A stretch of 64,000 bases of DNA from an uncultured Luminiphilus sp. (GTDB taxonomy: Bacteria; Pseudomonadota; Gammaproteobacteria; Pseudomonadales; Halieaceae), in assembly GCA_905182485.1 (NCBI GenBank), contig CAJJBO010000004.1, forward strand, positions 21,016 through 85,015. The letters run 5' to 3'. The notes beneath the pieces are model-generated. The model made no database searches, was not told where the DNA came from, and saw nothing but the letters and a program-made list of their open reading frames with translations. The position numbers were made by a program, and so were the translations under genes. Below are positions 18,688-26,950 of the stretch, piece by piece; within the stretch, counting starts at the first letter, position 1; each line of letters opens with the position of its first letter.

Positions 18688-19725
18688 TTACTGCCATCCT
18701 GCGCGGTCAAACACCATGATCGCGGTCGACTGATGAACGCCCAACTCAGTTGCGCTGAGCCCATCCTCTTTAAACTCTCCCAGTGCCGCCACCTTGGAGG
18801 AGGCACCCACACTGGGCACCGCCGGATATTCGTTGTTGCCATCGGCAAATAACGATTGTGCTCGATCACTCGTCAAATACTCAAGAAATCGAATCGCGTT
18901 GTCTCGGTTTGGCGAGGTACTGACCACGCCAGCGCCACTGATATTCACATGCGTCCCGTTGCCTTGCTGACCGGGGAACACAATGCCAACCGCTGCGGCG
19001 ACCGCTAAATCGGCTGGGTCGTCAGACGCGGCTAAGCGAGCGAGGTAGTACGTATTCACCACCGCAATCTGACATTCGCCGCTGGCGACGGCGCGGATCT
19101 GTCCCGTGTCGTTGCTTTGAGGCGTTCGAGCAAAATTGCGGACAACGCCCTCCGCCCATGACTCCGCCGCCGCTTCACCCAGATGCGCCACGATGCTGGC
19201 CATCAGTGACACGTTGTAGATGTTGCTGGAAGATCGAATACACACCTTGCCTGCATGGGTGGGATCTGCGAGATCAGTGTAGTCAGCGAGCGGCGTCGGT
19301 AACCCCGCCTCACGGTTATAAACAATCACTCGGGCCCGCTTAGATAAACCAATCCACAGACCCTCGGGGTGTCTCATATTGTCCGGTAATCGCTCAGTCA
19401 AAACCGCAGAGTCCACAGCTTGAAAGATCCCCGCCTGCTCAGCCCGCCACAACCGGCCCGCGTCGACGGTGATCAAAAGATCGGCAGGGCTGGACTCGCC
19501 CTCACTTTGAATACGCGCAATCAACTCATCGGCCCCCGCCTCAATCCGATTGACCTGAATCCCCGTGTCTCGGGTAAAGTCATCGTAGAGGGCGAGATCC
19601 GTGTCGTAATGCCGAGAGGAATACAAATTCACCTCGCCCGCAGTGTCTTGCGATTCCCTGTTGTCGCAGGCAGTGAGTGACAACAACGCCATCCAGCAGG
19701 CGACGATCTTCGATAATGTGCGCAT
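18688..19725 (-). CDS. fbpA: Fe(3+) ABC transporter, substrate-binding lipoprotein
   Basis: Periplasmic ferric-iron-binding protein of the FbpA/FutA family. The start at 19725 gives a lipoprotein signal MRTLSKIVACWMALLSLTAC. Family features: VNLYSSRHYDTDLALYDDF at the mature N-terminus, PADLLITVDAGRLWRAEQAG, and VVNTYYLARL carrying the paired Tyr residues of the iron site. About 345 residues, normal. A Fur box lies 48 bases upstream (19773-19791). The ATP-binding subunit is immediately upstream on the same strand; the permease is divergent. Confidence 0.9.
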   Translation of the reverse strand: MRTLSKIVACWMALLSLTACDNRESQDTAGEVNLYSSRHYDTDLALYDDFTRDTGIQVNRIEAGADELIARIQSEGESSPADLLITVDAGRLWRAEQAGIFQAVDSAVLTERLPDNMRHPEGLWIGLSKRARVIVYNREAGLPTPLADYTDLADPTHAGKVCIRSSSNIYNVSLMASIVAHLGEAAAESWAEGVVRNFARTPQSNDTGQIRAVASGECQIAVVNTYYLARLAASDDPADLAVAAAVGIVFPGQQGNGTHVNISGAGVVSTSPNRDNAIRFLEYLTSDRAQSLFADGNNEYPAVPSVGASSKVAALGEFKEDGLSATELGVHQSTAIMVFDRAGWQ

Positions 19726-19772
19726 AGAGTGAGCCTTCAGGGTGCCAAGCACGATTGTATGAAGCGATTAAT

Positions 19773-19791
19773 GGTAATGAGAATCATTCTA
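19773..19791. promoter_or_regulatory. Fur box upstream of fbpA
   Basis: GGTAATGAGAATCATTCTA matches the 19-bp Fur consensus at 15 positions. It lies between the fbpA start and the end of fbpC, giving fbpA its own iron-repressed promoter. Confidence 0.75.
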
Positions 19792-19795
19792 CTTA

Positions 19796-20836
19796 TCAAC
19801 CAATGGATGCGGGACTCGCAAAGACCTTACCGGTTATAGGTGTCACACGAACCCGCATGCCTGCCGACAGCGTTCTGCCCTCCACTCTCAAACAATCCAG
19901 AAAGGTAATGGCATCCCCCTCCCTCGACTTGAGATAGAGACGATCGAGTCTGCCCACCGCCCTGATCTCGTCGATCAAAAGCCCCTGTGGATCGGGGTCA
20001 ATCAACAGATGATCTGCATCCACGACTAGCTTGAGGGCATCGCTCGAAATCGTCGGATCGATCAACGTGGAACGATCCCAATCCCCCACCGCCGTCGTGA
20101 TCACTTGATCATGCATTGTGGCGTCAAAAACCTGTGGCTCACCAAACAGCTCCGCGCCGTAAGTCGATCTCGGTGCGTCGAATAACCCTTGAGGCGCACC
20201 CACGTCGACAATGCCACCGTTATCCAGCACCACCACGTGATCTGCCACCGTCAACACCTCGTCGGGATCATGGGTCACCAATAAACCAATCGAGTCTGTT
20301 TGACGGATAATCTGCCGAGCATCCTCGCGCAGTGCTCGACGAAACGGCACATCTAAATTGGCGTAGGGCTCATCAAATAACAGCACCCGCGGCTCTGGTG
20401 CCAAAGCGCGCGCTAACGCCACACGCTGACGCTGCCCCCCCGATAAACTCTCGGGGTAACGATTAGCAAATCAGGCAGGCCAACCCGACCAAGCCATTGC
20501 AAGGCGATCTCATAGGCGCCTTTTTTTGGCAGACCAAATGCAATGTTGTCGGCAACCGTCATGTGAGGAAACAGCGCACCCTCTTGAAACACCATGCCCA
20601 CGGAGCGCTGCTCTGGGGGCAACCTCAGTGAAGCACTGGCCAGCGACTCGCCATCAAGCGTGATCTGCCCAGACTGTAGCGTTAACAAACCTGCCACCAA
20701 GTCGGAGCAAAGTGGTCTTACCACAACCCGACGGCCCGATGAGGCAGGTGATCTTGCCACTATCGCACTGAAGCGAAATATCGTTGAGCACCGCGTTGTC
20801 GTTAAATCGGTGCGATACTTTGTCAATTACGAGCAT
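19796..20836 (-). CDS. fbpC: Fe(3+) ABC transporter, ATP-binding protein (two frameshifts)
   Basis: ATPase subunit of a ferric-iron importer. The N-terminal frame ([20 protein letters not shown]) holds Walker [10 protein letters not shown]. The second frame begins at [17 protein letters not shown] (break near 20702) and has the Q-loop in [15 protein letters not shown]. The third frame begins within the signature, [19 protein letters not shown] (break near 20455), and has Walker [13 protein letters not shown], and the H-loop in [11 protein letters not shown]-terminal TOBE-like domain follows. Repaired length about 347 residues. Each motif is intact, so indel errors are more likely than decay. 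Confidence 0.88.
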
Positions 20837-20876
20837 CTGGATACACTACCACTTGAAAGACAGCACGCGACAGTCT

Positions 20877-22497
20877 ATGCGGAATCCCTTACTGCGATCT
20901 AGCGCTCTTTGGGCATTACCCGCTTGGTGTGATGGCCGGCTTGGTGGCGGTGCCCATTCTGGTCACACTGCTGTCCATCACCGGCTCGCCGACGCCGGTA
21001 TGGAGCCACCTCAAGGCGACGGTGCTCAGCGACTACGTCTTGCAAATTCGCTGATTATTAATGGGGCTCACTGCCACGTTCTCGCTCATCCTGGGCGTCT
21101 CCACTGGCTGGCTGATTGGCGCTTGCTCATTTCGAGGGCAGCGCACTTTATCTTGGCTATTGATGCTTCCGTTGTCGGCACCTGCCTACATTGTGGCTTA
21201 TGTGTACACCGACCTGCTCGAAGTGTCCGGCCCCGTGCAGAGTGCGCTACGGTCATGGCTTGCGTTGGGAATCGGCGAGCTGCAACTGCCGTCGATCCGC
21301 ACCTTACCGGGTGCCGCACTATTACTGTCGCTGGTGCTCTACCCCTATATTTACCTGCTCGCACGCAATAGCTTTGCAGGGCGCTCGGGCACTCAATTTG
21401 ACGCCGCCAGGGTACTAGGGCACGGCCCCTACAGCGCGTTTTTTCGTATCGCACTCCCCGCTGCTCGCCCCGCTATTATCGGCGGCCTCGCGCTCGTTTT
21501 AATGGAGACACTCGCGGACTTTGGAGTGGTCAGTTACTTCTCAGTGCCGACCTTCTCGACGGGGATTTATCGAACGTGGCTTGGTTTCGGCGACAGTGGT
21601 GCAGCGCTCAAGCTCGCGTCGCTCATGCTGTTATTTGTCATTGCACTCATCGGGCTCGAGGAGAGCAGCCGCCGCAGCGCGGTCGACCGCAGCGATGTCT
21701 CTCGTGCCACCCCCATCTCACTCACTGGTGCACGCGCCCTCCTCGCCGTGACAATCTGCAGCGTCCCGGTCTTGTTGGGATTCGTAGTGCCCGTTTGCAC
21801 ACTCGCGATATACGCGGTTGAGCACTGGCACCTGTCATCGAACAGGCACTTTGGCACCCTGGTGTTTAACAGCACCTCGCTGGCCATTGCGACCGGCATC
21901 ATGGCCACGATGATTGCGTGGGGATTAGCGTACCTAAAACGCCTGAACCCCAGCCCGCTTAATTATGGTCTGATCCGCCTATCCACCCTAGGTTACGCAC
22001 TGCCCGGTATCTTGCTGGCACTCGCCATACTAGACGCATCAGGCACATTGGCTCAGTGGTGGCCCGCCAGCGCTCGCTTCATGCTCTCTGGCGGCATTGC
22101 GCTGCTGTTGTATGCTTATGTTTGTCGCTTTCTGACAGTTGCCTATCAGTCGGTGGACGCTGGCTTCTCCAGCATTTCCCCTGACATCGATGCCGCCGCT
22201 CGAACCTTGGGTGCCGCACCGAGTCAGGTACTGTGGCGCATTCATTTACCACTGCTGCGACCCAGCATCCTCGCTGCCAGTCTCCTCGTGTTCGTTGATG
22301 TCATGCGCGAGCTACCCGCGACACTGATCTTACGGCCCTTCAACTTTGACACCCTCGCCACGCGAGTTTATCGATTGGCAAGCGATGAGCGCTTGGCCGA
22401 TGCCTCGCTACCCGCGATCGTGATCGTATTGGTGGGCGTCATCCCGGTGCTGTTGTTACAGCGTTCCAGCGCTACTCGAGAGCCGATCGAGACCTGA
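20877..22497 (+). CDS. fbpB: Fe(3+) ABC transporter, permease (several indels near the 5' end)
   Basis: Two-module inner-membrane permease of the FbpB/SfuB/thiamine-type group, with about twelve helices. The EAA loops are RVLGHGPYSAFFRIALPAARP and RTLGAAPSQVLWRIHLPLLRP. The start at 20877 (MRNPLLRSSALWALPA) leads to LGVMAGLVAVPILVTLLSI after a frame change near 20928. An in-frame TGA at 21052 disappears if one A is added at 21044-21046 (CAAAATTC) and one removed at 21058-21059, which restores YVLQNSLIIMGLTATFSLIL. From 21061 the frame is clean to 22497. Divergent from fbpC by only 40 bases. Confidence 0.88.
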
Positions 22498-22707
22498 TCC
22501 TTACCTATCTCGATCGCCGAGCTTGACGCACCATGGCAGACCCCCATCCGCTAGTTGATTAAGGAGCCTACGCCGCGCTGATCGCGCCGTCAGCGACGCC
22601 GAATATTTGGCTCAAGCACGCCAACGACGGCTGATAATAAACATTCATTAGTTCGTTAACGCACTAACGGTGTCGGCTCACGCTTGTCATTATTCGCTGC
22701 GAATTTT

Positions 22708-23553
22708 TTATTCACCTGCGGTTTTTTTGACGGGCAGCAAAGCATCGTATTCAGGCTTTTCGCCTTGAGCCTGCGCCATATAAGAAGTGCGAATAGCCTC
22801 ACCATCGAGCATGGCTGCATTCCAGGTGGCAATGTAATCGAGACCGTCTGCCGTGGTGTGATCACGAGCATAATTGACCATGCGCTTAGCACCCGACACG
22901 GCGAGGGGCGCATGTGCGGCTATCTGTCTAGCAATATTCATGACCGCCTCGAGCATGTCCTCTGCCGTGTCGTACACTTCGTTCACAAGACCAATATCGC
23001 GCGCCTTGTCAGCACTGACGCGCTCAGCGGTGTAAGACATTTGACGCGCCCACCCCTCAGGAATCAGCTTTACCAAGCGCGGGTAAGTGCCTACATCTGC
23101 CGTCATACCAATAGCGGTCTCATGAACCGAGAAAAAAGCATCTTTCGTGGCGTAACGGCAGTCACAGGCAGTAATCAGGTCCATGGCGCCGCCCACTGCT
23201 GCCCCTTGAATAGCCACCAGCACAGGCATCCGTGCTTCTTCTAGGCAACTAAAAGCATCTTGGAGTGCCATACAGTGATGACGAAACGCTTCTGCGCGAA
23301 CAAAACGGCTGTCACTGTCGGGGCCCTCTAAGCCTCCGTCTGTGAAAACAGCAATATCCATTCCGGAGGAGAAGTGCCGACCCTCAGCCGAGAGCACAAT
23401 GACCCGCGCTTCGGCCTCTCTGGAGAGCGCATTCACCGCGTCAGGCAACTCTGTCCAGAAAGAGGGGATCATGGAGTTCGCCTTATCGGGACGATTAAAA
23501 CGAATATGCGCGATGCCCTCGGCAACAGTGAGATCAAAACATTCGTAACCCAT
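22708..23553 (-). CDS. Enoyl-CoA hydratase/isomerase, dienoyl-CoA isomerase-like
   Basis: Crotonase-fold protein of about 281 residues. The start at 23553 (MGYECFDLTVAEGIAHIRF, preceded by GAGG) is preferred over an in-frame ATG far upstream. The oxyanion-hole segments are SAEGRHFSSGMDIAVF and AIQGAAVGGAMDLITACD. The segment SVHETAIGMTADVGTYPRL matches delta3,5-delta2,4-dienoyl-CoA isomerase (ECH1), in which an Asp and a Glu move the double bonds, rather than a simple hydratase. It would act in beta-oxidation of unsaturated acyl-CoAs with odd-numbered double bonds. It stands alone, downstream of no obvious operon partner. Confidence 0.85.
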   Translation of the reverse strand: MGYECFDLTVAEGIAHIRFNRPDKANSMIPSFWTELPDAVNALSREAEARVIVLSAEGRHFSSGMDIAVFTDGGLEGPDSDSRFVRAEAFRHHCMALQDAFSCLEEARMPVLVAIQGAAVGGAMDLITACDCRYATKDAFFSVHETAIGMTADVGTYPRLVKLIPEGWARQMSYTAERVSADKARDIGLVNEVYDTAEDMLEAVMNIARQIAAHAPLAVSGAKRMVNYARDHTTADGLDYIATWNAAMLDGEAIRTSYMAQAQGEKPEYDALLPVKKTAGE

Positions 23554-24106
23554 ATTTTTTTTCCTCAGTGTGGTTCGCATCATTAGCCAAAGCGGCACCG
23601 GCCCGTCAGCTATTATAGCGGCTACGATGCCAAGCTCCGTTATGGGAAGCAGGTTACAACAGCCCACCGTGAGCGTCATCAGTATCGGGCCGCTCCGGCA
23701 TCTTCTTCGGCGCAACTAGTGAAATCGAGGGCGTAATCAACGTTAAAACTCTCGACCTCGCAACATTACCCAAGCACTGCTCGCTAACGGTATTGCAGCT
23801 GGGAATCGTGTTGGCATCCCCGTAGCGAATCGTTCTGAGCGCCCACCTCTCCTCTTACCCGACTCGATCAACTGAGCTATCGCACTATTGCTTCGCAATC
23901 ACCGCAATAGCAATATGGCGGTCCTGAGCTAACGCTCTGGCTGGCCACCTTGACGCGACCCGTTCGAGTCTTTCATCGAAAGAGCAAAAAGGTGTGCCGA
24001 GGTGAGTGGATTTAGTCCTGGGCGTTAACGACGATGCTGAGCTTTAGCGACAACTCACCCGCCAGCGCTAGTGAAGGGAAGAGGACATCAGCCCTCATGC
24101 CAAACG
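23554..24106. other. Intergenic region, no intact gene
   Basis: No convincing ORF. At about 23862-23885 the minus strand reads GCGATAGCTCAGTTGATCGAG, which resembles a tRNA D-arm, but no anticodon or T-arm follows. It is noted as a possible tRNA scar only. Confidence 0.4.
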
Positions 24107-24895
24107 TTAAGAATGTAAAAACCCGCCGTCAATCACCGAAGACTCCCCCGTGATCATGGACGCCTCGTCTGACCCCAGAAAAGCTAACAGTGCCGCTACT
24201 TCCGTTGGCCTAACGTAACGGCCCAGAGGAGCCCTCTGATTATAGCTATTTTTAAATTCATCAGCGCTCACTACGACGCCGATCGAGACAGATTGATCTT
24301 CAATTTTTCTGATCATCGAGGTCTCGACTATGCCAGGACAAATGCAGTTAACGCGTATATTCAGGTGGGCCATTTCGACAGCGGCTGTTTTAGTCATCCC
24401 GACCACTGCATGCTTGCTCGCGCCATAACCAAATAACGTTGGCGTAGCCGTTAATCCTGCTGCCGAGGCCGTATTGATGATAGCGCCGCCACCGCGAGCC
24501 TCCATGGCAGACTTAACACAACGCATTCCTAACCAAACACTCTTTATATTGATTCGAAACAGATCATCAAAAACGTGTTCATCTAACTCCTCTAGTGGCG
24601 CCACTTGACCCATGATGCCTGCGTTATTAAAAAGAAGATCTATGCCGCCAAAGCTCGCCACTGCCTCATCAACATACTGCTGCACCTGAGACGAGTCGCC
24701 TACGTCTGCGATGACACTATGCACAGCAGCTCCGGCTCCAAAAACAAGTTCAGCTGTTTCAGAAAGGGCTGTCTCATCTAAATCAACCGCGACTATCGAG
24801 GCACCTTCGCTAGCCAGTCGCAAGCAGGCGGCTCGACCTATTCCGCCACCGGCGCCGGTGATAACCGCCACTTTGTTAGCGTACCGTGACTGCAA
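24107..24895 (-). CDS. Short-chain dehydrogenase/reductase
   Basis: Classical SDR of 262 residues, intact. VITGAGGGIGRAA is the cofactor loop (about residues 11-23); LFNNAGIM, NTASAAGL with the catalytic Ser, YGASKHAVVGMTKTAAVE with Tyr/Lys, and VNCICPGIVETSM follow, then the C-terminal VIDGGFLHS. Asp in VAVDLDE after strand 2 suggests NAD(H) preference. It closely resembles the SDR at 44000-44779 in motif layout (CPGIVET). Substrate unknown. Confidence 0.9.
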   Translation of the reverse strand: MQSRYANKVAVITGAGGGIGRAACLRLASEGASIVAVDLDETALSETAELVFGAGAAVHSVIADVGDSSQVQQYVDEAVASFGGIDLLFNNAGIMGQVAPLEELDEHVFDDLFRINIKSVWLGMRCVKSAMEARGGGAIINTASAAGLTATPTLFGYGASKHAVVGMTKTAAVEMAHLNIRVNCICPGIVETSMIRKIEDQSVSIGVVVSADEFKNSYNQRAPLGRYVRPTEVAALLAFLGSDEASMITGESSVIDGGFLHS

Positions 24896-25324
24896 GTGGG
24901 TTCATCGTTTTCTCCTGCTTCGCTTCGCTGACAGTGGTGCTCAGGCAGCGTGCTTTTTAAGTTGAAGCGTCAACATTGCTGTCGGTTTTAAACACTATTT
25001 CGACAGATCCGTCTCGCTACGTTGAGGACGGGTAAGCATACCTAAAAGTAAGGTCATTTCCTGCAAGTGATTATTAGAGTTCACGGCGCTGCCAATGCTG
25101 AATCCGATAGCCTCTCGTTCATGCTGGAGAGCGGATGTGGCACTTCTTATGGAATGTTCAATGCTCGCACACACGCCGTTAGCGGCTCAGCACGGGTCTG
25201 TGAACGAGCAGATCCGAGGAGAAAGCCAACCGCCAATATTTTCATACAAATGCTTATAAACAATGGCTTAGCGGTTTTAGCCCGAATTTACCGCCTCTCC
25301 TACATGGACTCTGCCAGTTTTATT
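24896..25324. other. Intergenic region upstream of proteorhodopsin
   Basis: Probably contains the promoter of the minus-strand SDR and of the rhodopsin. An open frame at 25067-25378 plus is not protein-like enough to call. Base composition becomes AT-rich from about 25240. Confidence 0.4.
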
Positions 25325-25343
25325 GCGAATGATTATCATTTAC
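25325..25343. promoter_or_regulatory. Putative Fur box before proteorhodopsin
   Basis: GCGAATGATTATCATTTAC matches the Fur consensus at 14 of 19 positions and shares the TTGCGAATGA leader of the other boxes here. It lies 53 bases before the rhodopsin ATG, in promoter position. Confidence 0.55.
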
Positions 25344-25395
25344 ATATATACTCCCCAAGATACCCAAATATGGGTTAACTGAAGAGGTTATAAAA

Positions 25396-26121
25396 ATGAG
25401 TAACGTGATGGCACTTGACCCAACTGACTATGTTGGGGTTTCTTTTTGGGTGATCTCAGCTGCAATGCTCGCTGCTACGTATTTCTTTTCTGGGTAGAGC
25501 GAGACAGGGCTATTGGTAAGTGGAAGACCTCGCTGACCGTAGCTGCCATGGTTACTGGTATTGCAGCCTTACATTATTTTTACATGCGTGAAGTTTGGGT
25601 TCATACAGGCGAGATCACCAACCGTATTTAGCTACGTAGATTGGTTGTTAACAGTTCCACTTCAGATTGTTGAGTTTTATTTGATACTTGCTGCTATCGC
25701 AGTTGTCGCAGTATCAGTATTTTGGCGACTACTTATTGCTTCAGTAGTAATGCTAGTGGCAGGTTATCTTGGTGAAGTTGGTTCAGTTGGAGTTTGGACT
25801 GGATTCACAGTAGGTATGATAGCTTGGTTATATATTATTTATGAAGTATTCGCTGGAGAAGCTAGTAAAATTAGTGCTAGCGAAGGTACCGCTCGCATGT
25901 CACGAAAGGCATTTAATGCGCTGCGAATCATCGTCACCTTTGGCTGGTCAATATACCCGCTGGGTTATTTGTGGGGATACTCCGTCGATGGCAGTCCTGC
26001 GACATTAAACTTGGTTTACAACCTTGCAGACTTCGTCAATAAAATAGCGTTTGGGGTTGTTATATGGTCAGCCGCAACGGCCTCCTCTGAGCTTCCCAAC
26101 GAATCAAATGCCGCAGGGTAA
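25396..26121 (+). CDS. Proteorhodopsin, blue-absorbing type (two compensating frameshifts)
   Basis: Light-driven proton pump with seven membrane helices binding retinal. Helix A is DYVGVSFWVISAAMLAATYF. Near 25485, at a T run, the frame drops one base and continues FWVERDRAIGKWKTSLTVAA. Near 25612 one extra base restores the first frame at SPTVFSYVDWLLTVPLQIVE. Functional residues are present: His in ALHYFYMR, the proton-acceptor Asp in YVDWLL, the donor Glu in IVEFYLI, and the Schiff-base Lys in DFVNKIAFG. Gln replaces Leu at the tuning position (VPLQIVE), which marks blue absorption. ATG 25396 is preceded by GAAGAGG. No retinal or carotenoid genes are seen nearby. The middle of the gene is more AT-rich than its neighbours, suggesting transfer. 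A strong terminator follows. Confidence 0.93.
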
Positions 26122-26177
26122 GGTAAGTCAGTTTAGTGGCTGTAACAGTCGTTCAAGTTTCGCCTGAGCTGACAAAT

Positions 26178-26211
26178 ACACAGGTGCCCTCCCCGGCACC
26201 TGTGTTTCTTT
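26178..26211 (+). terminator. Rho-independent terminator after proteorhodopsin
   Basis: ACACAGGTGCC-CTCCCC-GGCACCTGTGT forms a perfect 11-bp stem with a 6-base loop, followed by TTCTTT. It lies 57 bases after the rhodopsin stop. Confidence 0.9.
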
Positions 26212-26891
26212 AGCGCACCGAATGCTGCCGAATAGCTTGAGATGACTTTTGAAGTTTTGTTGTCGTTATGATTGGGCTAGGCGAGATCGAAACGTCACAC
26301 TCACCAATGCCAGTATTCCACAGAGCTCTGTCGCGCAACGCTTTCAGGGCACTGGATTCCATCCAATGACTCCGAAACCGCGATTGATGGATAGCCGTTG
26401 GCACACAGTAAGAGGCGATGCCTCCTGCACAGAGTGAACACCTGTTACAGGGCCCTTCTGGTGGCCTGAAGTTTACGACTCGCGGTGAAGTCTTCTAGAT
26501 GGAACCGATAGTATCAGAAGTGGAGCAGATTGCGGTCAGCTTGCCCCCCGGCTGCCGATCGCCGACGAACTGCACTACTTTCTAATACTAACCTCCTACT
26601 GGGAGCGGGTCATTTTATCTCAGTCTGCACCGTAAACCCGCCTTGGATCGTCGCTTAACCCTCGTACAAGGTGAGTACACAAATTAGCAGCAATAAAACG
26701 GGAACTAAGCTGTTACCGATCTGGGCCAGCCGGGTTTACGGCTCTGAATCCACTGCGCTTCTATCTCCTACAGGTCCTCTCGTCTGACCGAGTGCGACCA
26801 CAAGTGAGTCTAGGCAAGAATATAAATCCTGAATTGCGAGACGCGGGATGTTGGGGCCTGATCACAAGGTTTGCCTTTCGACCTCATTGTT
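26212..26891. other. Intergenic region, no gene recognised
   Basis: About 680 bases between the rhodopsin terminator and the heme-uptake promoter. Short open frames on both strands have no family resemblance. No repeat or RNA gene was seen. Confidence 0.45.
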
Positions 26892-26910
26892 GCGAATGAG
26901 AATGATTCGT
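26892..26910. promoter_or_regulatory. Putative Fur box of the heme uptake operon
   Basis: GCGAATGAGAATGATTCGT, with the TTGCGAATGAGAATGATT leader common to gammaproteobacterial Fur sites, lies 41 bases before the TonB receptor start and is followed by an AT-rich stretch (TATTATTATTAAA). It matches the strict 19-mer only at 12 positions, so it rests partly on context. Confidence 0.6.
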
Positions 26911-26950
26911 ATTATTATTAAATACTTATGCTGATAGGATAAAACAGACC

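Noticed and set aside
21052..21054. In-frame TGA in fbpB as a second selenocysteine codon
   Set aside because: It lies at the start of a membrane helix, homologues have no Cys there, and two opposite A indels explain it.
23862..23885. D-arm-like sequence on the minus strand as a tRNA gene
   Set aside because: No anticodon arm, T-arm or acceptor end follows in the next 80 bases.
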